From Streptomyces barkulensis (GTDB lineage: Bacteria; Actinomycetota; Actinomycetes; Streptomycetales; Streptomycetaceae), in assembly GCF_002843305.1 (NCBI RefSeq), contig NZ_PGSG01000006.1:62001-126000 (forward strand): a stretch of 64,000 nt of DNA, written 5' to 3'. The translations under genes and the position numbers were made by a program. The notes under the pieces were generated by a model that was not told the origin of the DNA, searched no databases, and saw only the letters and a list, made by a program, of their open reading frames with translations. The stretch's first letter is position 1; each line of letters opens with the position of its first letter. Positions 6,632 to 14,814 of this stretch are shown here, in pieces.

Positions 6632-8557
6632 CTAACCCTCCCGGGCCGCCCCGTCGTCCAGCCCCGCCAGCACCAGCGGCAGCCGGGAGACGCCGTCCGC
6701 CACGACGCGCACGGGAACGCCCCAGTCCTGCTGGTGGACGTGGCAGGCCGGATACTCGTTGGCTGGGTCGTCGTCGCAGGAGGCGGCCATCGCCGAGACG
6801 TGCAGCACACCCTCGGCGACACCGTCGGCGAGCACCAGCTCCCGGCTCAGGTCGGTGCCCTGGCCCGCGCCGTCCGCCAGCAGCTCCGGCGGCGTGGAGC
6901 TGACCAGCAGCCGGGTGGAGGGGCCGTAGCGGGTGTCGAGCTTCTGGCCGGGCGGGGCCTGGAAGACCACGTCCAGCCGGAGCGCCCCCGGCGCCACCTC
7001 GGTCGCCTCACGCCGGGTGCGGTGGGCGACGGACTCGACCCGCACCGCCTCCTCGGGCAGCCGCAGCCGGGTCAGCCGGTGACGGGCGGACTCCACGACC
7101 ACGATGTCGTCCTCCACCAGGACGGCGTCGGACGGCTCGCGCAGATCCGTGGCGAGCGTGGTGACCTCGCCGCTCGCCGGGTCGTAGCGGCGCAGGGCGT
7201 GGTTGTAGGTGTCGCAGACCGCCACCGATCCGTCGGGCAGCGCGGTGACACCCAGCGGGTGCTGGAGCAGCGCCTGGCCGGCCGCCCCGTCGCGGTGGCC
7301 GAAGTCGAACAGGCCGGTGCCGACCGCCGTGCGCAGCACGTATCCGCCGCCGTTCTCGCCGCCGTCACCGTCGCCCTCACCGTCCGCGGCGCCCTCACCG
7401 TCCGCGGCGCGTTCGACCCAGCGCAGCGCCGAGGTCTCGGAGTCGGCGATCCACAGCCGGTCCCCGGCCGCCGCGAGCCCGGACGGCTGCGCGAACCACG
7501 CCTGGCCGGCCGGGCCGTCCACCAGGCCCTCGTTGGTGGTGCCCGCCGCGACCGCGACCGTCCCCGCCTCCGGGTCGTACGCCCACAGCTGGTGGACGCC
7601 CGCCATCGCGATCCACAGCCGGCCCTCCCACCAGGCAACGTCCCACGGCGAGGACAGGTCCACCTCGTGCGCGGGCCCTGCCGTCGGCGAGCCCTGCCAC
7701 CACTGGCGGCCCGTGCCGGCGAGCGTGGTGACCTCGCCGCCGGCCGGATCCCAGGCCCGCAGCGCGTGGTTGACGGTGTCGGCGACGGCCACCCTGCCGT
7801 CCGGGAGCAGGGCCAGACCCTGCGGCTCGCTGAAGCGGGCCTTCTCCCCCGGCCCGTCGGCCGGCCCGCGCGTCCCCTCGCCGATGCGCCGCACCACCGT
7901 CTCGCCGTCCGGCTCCAGCTCCACCAGCTGGTGCCGGGTGGTGTCGGTGACCAGCAGGTTGCCCGAGGGCAGGACAAGCGCCTTGCCGGGGAAGCGCAGG
8001 TCGGTCGGCTCCGGCTCCGGCGACACGTAGGGGCCGTCACCGCGCCGCAGCGTCCCCCTGGCCTCGTGCTCGGCCTCCAGCTCCGTCACCAGCTTCTCGA
8101 TGGCGTGGACGTGGCCCTCGCCCGCGTGCTGGGCGACGACGTACCCCTCGGGGTCGATGACGACGAGCGTGGGCCAGGCGCGCACCGCGTACTGCTTCCA
8201 GGTCGCCAGCTCGGGGTCGTCCAGGACGGGGTGGTGGACCCCGTAGCGCTCGACGGCGTCGACAACGGCCCGGTGCTCGGCCTCGTGGACGAACTTGGGC
8301 GAGTGGACGCCGACGACCACCACGGTGTCGCCGTGGCGCCCCTCCAGCTCGCGCAGCTCGTCGATGACGTGCAGGCAGTTGACACAGCAGAAGGTCCAGA
8401 AGTCGAGGACGGTGATGCGTCCCCGCAGGTCGGCGAGGGTCAGCTCCTTGCCGCCGGTGTTCAGCCAGCCGCCCTTGCCCACCAGCTCGGGGGCACGGAC
8501 ACGGGCACGTCGGCGGGGCGCGGGCGCGGGGGTGGGCGCCGGGGCGGCATCGTTCAT
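6632..8557 (-). CDS. Thioredoxin-like and NHL-repeat protein (NHLRC2-like)
   Basis: Encodes 641 aa. Residues 25-165 are a thioredoxin-like domain in which FWTFCCVNCLH holds the CxxC redox site and AWPTLVVID supplies the cis-Pro loop. The remainder is a beta-propeller of NHL-type repeats with recurring PQGLALLPDGRVAVADTVNHALR-like units, then a C-terminal beta domain. Human NHLRC2 has the same order. No signal peptide is visible, so it is probably cytosolic. A Glu/Gly-rich insert (DGEGAADGEG) is encoded by a local repeat near 7370-7410. ATG 8557 overlaps the doxX stop by ATGA, so the two are co-translated; a redox role with DoxX is inferred. Confidence 0.85.
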   Translation of the reverse strand: MNDAAPAPTPAPAPRRRARVRAPELVGKGGWLNTGGKELTLADLRGRITVLDFWTFCCVNCLHVIDELRELEGRHGDTVVVVGVHSPKFVHEAEHRAVVDAVERYGVHHPVLDDPELATWKQYAVRAWPTLVVIDPEGYVVAQHAGEGHVHAIEKLVTELEAEHEARGTLRRGDGPYVSPEPEPTDLRFPGKALVLPSGNLLVTDTTRHQLVELEPDGETVVRRIGEGTRGPADGPGEKARFSEPQGLALLPDGRVAVADTVNHALRAWDPAGGEVTTLAGTGRQWWQGSPTAGPAHEVDLSSPWDVAWWEGRLWIAMAGVHQLWAYDPEAGTVAVAAGTTNEGLVDGPAGQAWFAQPSGLAAAGDRLWIADSETSALRWVERAADGEGAADGEGDGDGGENGGGYVLRTAVGTGLFDFGHRDGAAGQALLQHPLGVTALPDGSVAVCDTYNHALRRYDPASGEVTTLATDLREPSDAVLVEDDIVVVESARHRLTRLRLPEEAVRVESVAHRTRREATEVAPGALRLDVVFQAPPGQKLDTRYGPSTRLLVSSTPPELLADGAGQGTDLSRELVLADGVAEGVLHVSAMAASCDDDPANEYPACHVHQQDWGVPVRVVADGVSRLPLVLAGLDDGAAREG

Positions 8558-9036
8558 GCCTTCCAGTGTGTCAATGCCCCGCGCGTGTCCTCGCGCGGCT
8601 CCCCGCGGCCCGCGCGGAGGGTGTCCAGCGACCAGCGGCCGGGGCCGAGGGCGGCTATGAGCAGGAAGGCCCAGCAGAACAGCGCGGAGGGCTCACCGCC
8701 GTTCTCGATGGGGAACAGGCCCTTGGGCTGGTGCACGACGAAGTACGCGTAGGCCATCGAGCCGGAGCAGACCACCGCCGCGGTCCGGGTGAACAGGCCC
8801 AGCGCCACCAGGAGGCCGCCGGCGAGCTGGATGACCGCGGCCCACCAGGAGGGCCACTGGCCGATGTCCGGGACGCGGCCGCCGTGCGGGCCGCCGAGCA
8901 CCTCGAAGAGGGTGGCCGCGCCGTGGCAGGCGAAGAGGAAACCGACGACGGCGCGGAAGAGTCCGACGACGTGGTCGCGGCTCCCGTCCAGGAGGACCAG
9001 GGGGGCGGCCGGGGCGGTGGTGGTCTTCCTTCGCAT
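8554..9036 (-). CDS. DoxX-family membrane protein
   Basis: Encodes 160 aa from ATG 9036, which has AGGAG upstream; a longer open frame exists but has no ribosome site. Four hydrophobic helices and the FRAVVGFLFACHG, GGLLVALGLFTR and AYAYFVVHQPKG segments are typical of DoxX/SURF4-related proteins. Family members act with redox partners in the membrane, for example mycobacterial DoxX with SseA and SodA. Here it precedes a thioredoxin-like protein with ATGA overlap. Two palindromes matching the DasR operator lie 85-135 bp upstream. Confidence 0.85.
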   Translation of the reverse strand: MRRKTTTAPAAPLVLLDGSRDHVVGLFRAVVGFLFACHGAATLFEVLGGPHGGRVPDIGQWPSWWAAVIQLAGGLLVALGLFTRTAAVVCSGSMAYAYFVVHQPKGLFPIENGGEPSALFCWAFLLIAALGPGRWSLDTLRAGRGEPREDTRGALTHWKA

Positions 9037-9119
9037 GGTGTGCTCCTGGGGAGTGGGGGGTCCGCGAGCTTTCCGGACATGCGACGAGGTGCGACTGGGC
9101 GGCGCCAGACCGATGGATA

Positions 9120-9173
9120 TTGGTCTAGACCTAGCGCACCGTAGCCACGCGCCGGTCGGTTGTCTAGACCACT
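9120..9173 (-). promoter_or_regulatory. Two DasR-like operators (dre sites) upstream of doxX
   Basis: Site 1 has the perfect palindrome GGTCTAGACC at 9122-9131 within TTGGTCTAGACCTA. Site 2 has GTCTAGAC at 9162-9169 within TTGTCTAGACCACT. Each differs by one base from the 12-nt core TGGTCTAGACCA of the published dre consensus ACTGGTCTAGACCACT, recognised by the GntR-family N-acetylglucosamine sensor DasR. Centres are 39 bp apart. The only downstream gene in range is minus-strand doxX. Site identity is seen; binding is inferred. Confidence 0.65.
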
Positions 9174-9204
9174 CGCGCGTATGTTTCCCGCCGCCGCCCC
9201 ACAG

Positions 9205-9252
9205 CCGTTCCCGCAACCGTTCCCGCTGCCGTTCCCGCCGCCGTTCCCCTCC
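9205..9252. repeat. 12-nt tandem repeat, four copies
   Basis: Units beginning CCGTTCCC start at 9205, 9217, 9229 and 9241. The first three differ only in the last two bases and the last is degenerate. The array ends 14 nt from the stop codon of the exonuclease-family gene on the minus strand. Confidence 0.85.
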
Positions 9253-9266
9253 GCCGCGCGGACGCC

Positions 9267-10328
9267 CTACGCGGCCGGGAGCGCGATCCGGGCCGCGACC
9301 GGTAGGTGGTCGCTGCCGGTGGCGGAAAGGGTCCACAGACGGGTGACGGCAGCGCCGCGGGCCATGACGTGGTCGATCCGGGCGACGGGGAAGGCCGTGG
9401 GCCAGCTGAAGGAGAAGCCGTCCGCCGCCTCCCGGCCGGTGGAGTCCACACCGCTCAGGACGGGGTCGAGCCCCCGGTCGTCCAGGGTGCCGTTGAAGTC
9501 GCCCAGCACGATCACGCGGGGCAGTTCCTCCGCGCGCAGTTCCTCCCCCAGCAGTGCGGCGCTCTCGTCCCGCCACTCGGTGTCGAAACCGGTCGCGCGG
9601 ACGCGGACCGAGGGCAGATGCACCACGTGCACGGCGATGTCGCCGTGCGGGGTGCGCACCGCGGTGCGCACCCCGCGATTCCAGTCCGGGCCGAGGTCCG
9701 CGGGACGGATGTCCAGCGGACGGGTGCCGGTCAGGGGGTGCCTGGACCACAGGCCGACGGTCCCGGCCACCGCGCGGTGGGGGTACTCCCGCGCCAGCGC
9801 CTCGCCGTAGGCGGGCAGAGCGGCGGGGGTCAGCTCCTGCAGCGCGACGATGTCGGGGCCGGCGGCGGCCAGGGCCCGCGCGGTGGCGGCCGGGTCGCGG
9901 TTCTCGTCGCTCGCGTTGTGCTGGACGGCCGTGAGGAGGGCGGTACGGGCGGCGCCGGCGGCGTCCTCACCCCCGGGAGGCAGGAGGGCGTCGTGGAAGA
10001 GGGCGAGCCAGACCGCCGACGGCAGCGCCAGCGCCACCAGGGCGAGGGCCGAGCGGCGCACCAGCGCCGCGGCCAGCAGCGGGAGGACTGCGAGACCGAG
10101 CCACGGCAGGAAGGACTCCAGCAGGCTGCCCAGACCGAGTACGGCGCCCGGCACCAGGGAGTGGAACGCCGCGGCCCCGGCCGTGAGCACGGCGAGCGCG
10201 GCGGGGACGCGGCCCCGCGTCCAGGCGGTGCGTCCCGCACCGCCCCGCGCCTCCCCGCCCCACCGGCGCCGCAGGGCCCTGAGGGCCCACCACAGCCCTA
10301 CTCGTATCCGCACCCGCGCCCGTGTCAC
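9267..10328 (-). CDS. Endonuclease/exonuclease/phosphatase family protein, membrane-anchored
   Basis: Encodes 353 aa. The N-terminal part (to about residue 115) is basic then strongly hydrophobic with about three membrane helices. The rest is the metal-dependent EEP fold: QHNASDEN, ALQELT with the metal-binding Glu, GDFNG, DHVMA and the C-terminal GSDHLPV motif. Anchored enzymes of this layout act on phosphodiesters outside the membrane; the substrate is unknown. GTG 10328 was chosen for GAGGA upstream; the frame stays open to 10907 but the extension has no protein-like features. Stop is TAG. Confidence 0.8.
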   Translation of the reverse strand: MTRARVRIRVGLWWALRALRRRWGGEARGGAGRTAWTRGRVPAALAVLTAGAAAFHSLVPGAVLGLGSLLESFLPWLGLAVLPLLAAALVRRSALALVALALPSAVWLALFHDALLPPGGEDAAGAARTALLTAVQHNASDENRDPAATARALAAAGPDIVALQELTPAALPAYGEALAREYPHRAVAGTVGLWSRHPLTGTRPLDIRPADLGPDWNRGVRTAVRTPHGDIAVHVVHLPSVRVRATGFDTEWRDESAALLGEELRAEELPRVIVLGDFNGTLDDRGLDPVLSGVDSTGREAADGFSFSWPTAFPVARIDHVMARGAAVTRLWTLSATGSDHLPVAARIALPAA

Positions 10329-10846
10329 CCTCCGATCCTCGCCGAAGGGCCACCGACCTGCCGAACCAGTTCCGGGCGAGGCGCCGCACGTCCGGGACTC
10401 CGGGACAGACCCGGACGAATCCGGCCGGAGGCCGGAGAAGGACGGAAGGAATGTGGCTGTGGAGGTCCGGGATATCCGCCCCAACACTCCGCGGCCACAT
10501 CTCGCCCCGCCGTCACGCCTCGGCCATGTTCCGTCCGGAACCCACCGCCCCGAACAGGACAGAGTGATCAAGCTCGTCGGCCGGTGCTCCGACTCCAGGA
10601 CGTAACCACCGGTGCCACTCCGCAGGCCGATCGACAAGTCGTTCGGCCAGTTCGGGCGGCAATTGCCGCCCGGCGAACCGGCCTCCAGCCCCACGAACGG
10701 AGCCCACGACACCACCCGCCTGTCCTGGCGCGTTTCCAGCGGTCCGGCACATCCGTCGCCAGAAATCCCTTGCGTCAACGCTTCCCCCCCCCATGAGCAT
10801 CTTCGGTGTCCGATCAAGTTCTCGAAATCAGACACTTGGGGGAAAT
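10329..10846. other. 518-bp gap between divergent genes
   Basis: Several open frames cross this stretch but none has ribosome sites or recognisable motifs. It should hold the promoters of the minus-strand exonuclease gene and the plus-strand secreted-protein gene. Base composition is somewhat less GC-rich toward 10,800. The one clear structure is the dyad at 10806-10835. Confidence 0.5.
10806..10835 (+). promoter_or_regulatory. Dyad just before the ribosome site of the secreted-protein gene
   Basis: GTGTC-c-GAT (10806-10814) is mirrored by ATC-a-GACAC (10827-10835) across 12 nt, with one mismatched pair per arm. It ends 2-3 nt before the TTGGGGGAA ribosome site. It could be an operator overlapping the start region or an mRNA hairpin that limits translation. 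Confidence 0.45.
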
Positions 10847-11191
10847 ATGCGTTTCGGAAAGCTGGGCATAGCGGTTTTCTCCGCCGGTGCGCTCTTCTTC
10901 GGAGCACCCACAGCAGCCACCGCGTTGACGAGTTACAACGGCAACGACTACTCGTACGACAGCCAGAGCCGCGAGAGAATGACCGCTTGCGATCAGGAGA
11001 GCGACTCCACCCCCGTCAAGGGCGAGTACTACAACGTCAACGATGGCACCAAGCGTGACGTCAAGGACTCCGACGGCAACAACGGCGTCTGCGCCAGCGA
11101 GGGCAACGGGGCCGGGAAGGTGCTCAAGCACAAGACCTGCGAGTACCGCTCGCTGTGGCCGGACGCGTGCGGCAACTGGCAGTCTTACTGA
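10847..11191 (+). CDS. Small secreted four-cysteine protein, unknown function
   Basis: Encodes 114 aa from ATG 10847 behind a strong GGGGGAA ribosome site. The first 26 residues are a signal peptide: basic MRFGK, a hydrophobic core and ATA before the probable cleavage. The mature part (about 88 aa) is rich in Asp, Asn, Ser and Tyr and has four Cys, in TACDQ, GVCASE, KTCEY and DACGNW, enough for two disulfides. Codon use is less GC-biased than in neighbours. It is not a recognised family. It precedes, on the same strand, an ABC transporter of the MacB/FtsX type; a hairpin separates them. Confidence 0.75.
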   Translation: MRFGKLGIAVFSAGALFFGAPTAATALTSYNGNDYSYDSQSRERMTACDQESDSTPVKGEYYNVNDGTKRDVKDSDGNNGVCASEGNGAGKVLKHKTCEYRSLWPDACGNWQSY

Positions 11192-11200
11192 TCCGATGTC

Positions 11201-11248
11201 CGGCCGGTCCGTGCTCCTGTCACCGCTCGCACGGGCGCGGACCGGCCG
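11201..11248 (+). terminator. Hairpin between the secreted-protein gene and the ABC operon
   Basis: A perfect 11-bp inverted repeat, CGGCCGGTCCG (11201-11211) with CGGACCGGCCG (11238-11248), encloses a 26-nt loop and starts 9 nt after the stop codon. It may stop or attenuate transcription or protect the 3' end of the small message, giving far more secreted protein than transporter. Confidence 0.55.
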
Positions 11249-11311
11249 TTCCGTCCCCGACCGTGCCGTTTTCCCGTGGAAGGGAAGTGAACCGGCATAC
11301 AGGAGAAGCAC

Positions 11312-12037
11312 GTGAAAGAGCGGACCGAGAACATGGACCCTCTGCTCAACATGAGGGAAATCACGGTGGAACTCCCCCGCCGCGTTCTGCTGAGAGGAGT
11401 GAATTTAAGCGTCCGGGCAGGCGAGGCCGTGGCGATCGTCGGACCGTCCGGCAGCGGCAAGACGACACTGCTCAACTGCGCGGCCGGACTGGTGCGCCCA
11501 CAGAGCGGCACGGTGGTCGTCGCCGGACGGAACATCGGTGAAACGTCCGACGACGAGACGGCGGGGCACCGGCTCTCCCACATCGGAATGGTCTTCCAGT
11601 TCGGCGAACTGATGCCCGAGTTGAGCGTCGTCGACAACGTGGCCCTGCCTGCGCTTTTCGCCGGGTACGCCGATGCGCGGGAGCGAGCGGCGGAACTGCT
11701 CTCCCTCGTCGGTCTCGACGGCTACGGCGACCGCGCTCCGGAGGAGTTGTCCGGAGGTGAGACACAGCGTGCGGCCATCGCTCGGGCGCTGGTGTGCGAG
11801 CCGGCCCTGGTGCTGGCGGACGAGCCCACCGGATCACTCGACGAGGAGAACGTCCGGCTGGTGACCGGAGTACTGCTGGATGCCTGCCGCCGGCGTGGCG
11901 CGGCACTCGTCGTGGCAACGCATGACGCGTCCGTCGCGGCGTCGATGGACCGGAGTACAAGACTGCGCGGCGGTGTACTGGAATCCTTGGACCTTCTGCC
12001 GGACGCCCTGCCGGCCGACGGGGGGCGACGCCCGTGA
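11312..12037 (+). CDS. ABC transporter ATP-binding protein, MacB/LolD-like
   Basis: Encodes 241 aa from GTG 11312, with AGGAGAA 5 nt upstream. All ATPase motifs are present: Walker A GPSGSGKTT, Q-loop MVFQFGELMPELSVVDNV, signature LSGGETQRAAIARAL, Walker B VLADEPTGSLD and the H-loop ATHD. EPTGSLD and the short N-terminus place it with the LolD/MacB/FtsE group, which work with FtsX-like permeases. Its stop overlaps the permease start by GTGA. Such systems move substrates from the membrane outward or transmit ATP-driven force rather than importing solutes. Confidence 0.9.
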   Translation: MKERTENMDPLLNMREITVELPRRVLLRGVNLSVRAGEAVAIVGPSGSGKTTLLNCAAGLVRPQSGTVVVAGRNIGETSDDETAGHRLSHIGMVFQFGELMPELSVVDNVALPALFAGYADARERAAELLSLVGLDGYGDRAPEELSGGETQRAAIARALVCEPALVLADEPTGSLDEENVRLVTGVLLDACRRRGAALVVATHDASVAASMDRSTRLRGGVLESLDLLPDALPADGGRRP

Positions 12038-14166
12038 ACGCGGCTTCGGCCACCCGCCGTATGGCGGTACGGCTGGCGTGGGGGGCTCACCGCGAGCAGC
12101 GGCTGCGACTGGTGCTGCTCACCGCGGTCGCCGTGATCACCACGGTGGTCTCCCTGTTCGCCACCGCGGTGGTGTATTCCCTGATGGAGGAACGGGAACG
12201 GTTCGACGCACGTGCAGTGCGGCTGGCGGACGAGGGGACCCGCCCTCTGGTGCGAGTCAACCTCCGGACGGATACCTGGGAACGGGAACAGTTCCCCGTC
12301 GTTTGGCTGGACCCGCTGGACGACCGCGACCCGCGCGCGCTTCCACCCGGGATGAAGGAGTGGCCCCGGCCCGGCGGCTGGTACGTGTCCCCCGGGCTGG
12401 CCTCACTGGCCGCCGGGGAGCCGCGGCTGGCCGAGCGCTTCCCCGGCGCCTCCGTGCTCGCCGACGAGGGAGTCCTGCACCCTGGTGAGCTCCTGGCCTA
12501 CCGGCTCATGCCCAGCGGCGGGGAGATGGGCGCGGACATCCTCGAGGCCACCGGATTCGGTGGGGCACGCGAAGGACGCGGCATGCCCATCGGCGACGAT
12601 ACGGAGATCGACGTCCCGGCCATGGCACTCGCCGTCGGCGGCTTCGTCGGCGTTCCTCTGCTGTTGCTCGCCATGACCGGGACGGCCGTGTCGGCACCGC
12701 TGCGGGCACAGCGCATGGCCCTGCTGGGTGCCATCGGGCTGCCTGGGCGCTGGCGCAGGCGGCTGCTGGGTTACGAGTCTCTGCTGACGACGGGTCCGGG
12801 GGTGGTGGCCGGAGCCGCTCTGTGGTGTGCCGTCGGCCCGCTGCCGGACGCTCTCCCCTTGGTCGGTCGTCCCATAGCCGCCGGCGCGCTGGTACCGCCG
12901 TACTGGCTTGTCCTGTCGGTCTCCGCCGCTGTTCTCGTGCTGTTCGCCGGCCTTTCCCTGGTTACAGACCAGATCCGCCGTACCCGGCGCGACCGGCAGT
13001 CGCCGCGGCCGCGTGCCGGACGGCCGGCGCTGCGCGCGCTCCGGCTTGCTCCGGCCGCCGCGGGAGCCGGTCTGCTGGTGGCGGCTTCGCTGCGGGAAGG
13101 ACACGCCGCGGCGGTCAGCGCCCTGTCCGGCACCGTTCTGCTGGCCGCCGGAGTGCCTCTCGCCCTGCCTGTCGTCGCCCGGCTGCTGGCGGCCCGGCTG
13201 GCCGACACATCGGCCGATCCGGTGAGGATGATGGCCGGACGCAGGCTTCAGTACGATCCGCGGTCCGCCGTCAAACCGCTGTACGGGATCGCCGCACTGC
13301 TCGTGGTCGTGCCGGTGGTCGCGGCCTGGATGGCCAGCGCCCGCCAGGCCGACCCGCCGGCGCCGCGGGATGAGCGGGTGGAGTCCGTCGTCCTCCGGGG
13401 TGCACTCGACCGGCTCGACATAGAGAAGTTCACAGGCCAGGTGCCCGGCACTGTGGCCGCCCGGATTCACATCGTCGAATCGGCCACCGCCAATGCCGAG
13501 CCCTCGGCCCGGCTGTCCGCAGCCTGTTCGGACCTCGGCTCCGTACTCGGTGACGAAGCGTGTTCACGTCCCGGGACGCTGCGCCCCGCCGCTGCGGAGC
13601 GTCTGCGGCGCATCGCCGGCCTGCCGATGCCCCTCGACCCGAAGCTGCGTCCGCCGCCGCTGCGGGAGGAACTCACCAAGACCGACTCATTGCTGGTGTT
13701 GGGAGCGCGGAGCCCTGCCTTCGAACTCGAACTGCGTACCGCCGCTCTGCGGCAACCCGTCGCACTGACTGTGCTCTCCGAGGATGATCTGGCGACTCGG
13801 GAATCGAAACTCGTCGCCTGGATCTTCGGCGGACTGGCCGTACTGGTCTCACTGGTGTTCTGCACGCTCGCGATCGGAGTCGTCGACCGGAGCGCCGCCG
13901 GCCGGCGTGACGCACGGTTGCTGATCGCGATCGGACTGACCAGGAACCGGGTGCGGGAGATCGCCGGGCGTGAATTCCTGCTGGGATACGGAGCCGTGGT
14001 GGGATCGGGACTCACCGTGGGGGTCATCGCGGCAGCCGTCTGGAACTCCCTCGACCCCGCGGTTCCCTACCCGGCCGGTGTGACGCTGGTGACCGCCGCG
14101 GTGGCCACCGCTCTCGGTGCGATCGGTCTGCTCGGCGTGCGCGGTTACGGGACCGCCCGCCCCTGA
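12034..14166 (+). CDS. FtsX/MacB-type ABC transporter permease
   Basis: Encodes 710 aa from GTG 12034. TM1 (about residues 27-50) is followed by an extracytoplasmic region of about 150 residues, then helices near 196-220, 245-265, 285-305 and a central pair at 340-385. Next come another helix (about 410-430), a second extracytoplasmic domain (about 435-590) and three C-terminal helices. This duplicated FtsX layout is typical of large actinobacterial permeases. It should pair with the preceding ATPase. No amino-terminal signal or peptidase domain is seen, so export of an already secreted or lipid-embedded ligand, self-protection or sensing are all possible. Confidence 0.85.
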   Translation: MNAASATRRMAVRLAWGAHREQRLRLVLLTAVAVITTVVSLFATAVVYSLMEERERFDARAVRLADEGTRPLVRVNLRTDTWEREQFPVVWLDPLDDRDPRALPPGMKEWPRPGGWYVSPGLASLAAGEPRLAERFPGASVLADEGVLHPGELLAYRLMPSGGEMGADILEATGFGGAREGRGMPIGDDTEIDVPAMALAVGGFVGVPLLLLAMTGTAVSAPLRAQRMALLGAIGLPGRWRRRLLGYESLLTTGPGVVAGAALWCAVGPLPDALPLVGRPIAAGALVPPYWLVLSVSAAVLVLFAGLSLVTDQIRRTRRDRQSPRPRAGRPALRALRLAPAAAGAGLLVAASLREGHAAAVSALSGTVLLAAGVPLALPVVARLLAARLADTSADPVRMMAGRRLQYDPRSAVKPLYGIAALLVVVPVVAAWMASARQADPPAPRDERVESVVLRGALDRLDIEKFTGQVPGTVAARIHIVESATANAEPSARLSAACSDLGSVLGDEACSRPGTLRPAAAERLRRIAGLPMPLDPKLRPPPLREELTKTDSLLVLGARSPAFELELRTAALRQPVALTVLSEDDLATRESKLVAWIFGGLAVLVSLVFCTLAIGVVDRSAAGRRDARLLIAIGLTRNRVREIAGREFLLGYGAVVGSGLTVGVIAAAVWNSLDPAVPYPAGVTLVTAAVATALGAIGLLGVRGYGTARP

Positions 14167-14395
14167 GCCCCCGTTCTTCCACCAGTCGGCGGCCGCCGGG
14201 AGGAATTCCCGGAAGAGCACGGGCCGGAGGGGAGCGCGACGGTCGCGGACCACCACACCGGTGGTGTGGGCGGGGCGCGGGGAACGCGGCACCGCCGCCC
14301 GGGCGAGCACGGCACGGCGATCCACCCGTGCCCCCGGAGGCCCAGCCCCGTCCTCCATGCCCCACCACCGCTGCGGTGCTGGGCCGGAGCGGGGC

Positions 14396-14686
14396 TCAGA
14401 TGTTCTTGGGGTCGAACGGGTCGTGCTCGGTGATCAGCTTGTCCAGCCGGGCCTTGTCCACGCGGGTGGTCACCTCCTGCATCTCCTGCCGGTCCCGCAC
14501 GCACTTGGCCAGCGTGAAGGTGGAGGAGATCAGGAAGAGGACGCCGACCGCCAGGAAGCCGCGCTCCCACGGCCCCATCGGCATGTAGGCGACACCGAGG
14601 CCCACGGCGAGCAGCGAGAGCGCGAAGGAGGCGGCGGCCTGCACGAAGAACGCGGCGGTGGTGGGCCGCTGGACTGGTGTGGTCAT
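14396..14686 (-). CDS. YiaA/YiaB-family two-helix membrane protein
   Basis: Encodes 96 aa from ATG 14686 (MTTPVQRPTT); a start 36 nt further 5' is possible. Two helices (about 14-35 and 45-65) carry the yiaA/B-type segments AAFFVQAAASFALSLLAVGLG and ERGFLAVGVLFLISSTFTLAKCVRD. A charged C-terminal tail follows. The family's function is unknown, although enterobacterial members are linked to envelope stress. It stands alone between the ABC operon and the nitrilase gene. Confidence 0.75.
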   Translation of the reverse strand: MTTPVQRPTTAAFFVQAAASFALSLLAVGLGVAYMPMGPWERGFLAVGVLFLISSTFTLAKCVRDRQEMQEVTTRVDKARLDKLITEHDPFDPKNI

Positions 14687-14814
14687 GGCCACCACGGTGG
14701 CGCGGCCCGGCGGCGTCCGCATGAGTACGGCTACTCAACGCCTCCGGGGGCAGGGGCGGGGACGGCAGCGGCGGACGACGGGCGGCGGACGGCGGACGGC
14801 GGGGGCTCGCGCGC

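Noticed and set aside
9267..10907. Full 546-aa version of the exonuclease-family protein
   Set aside because: The upstream 190 residues are Arg/Ser/Gly-rich without domains, and GTG 10328 has a ribosome site directly before the basic, membrane-spanning N-terminus.
11312..14166. ABC transporter as part of a lanthipeptide or other ribosomal-peptide cluster
   Set aside because: No LanB, LanC, radical-SAM, YcaO or leader peptidase genes are nearby, and the small protein has a standard signal peptide rather than a leader-core layout.
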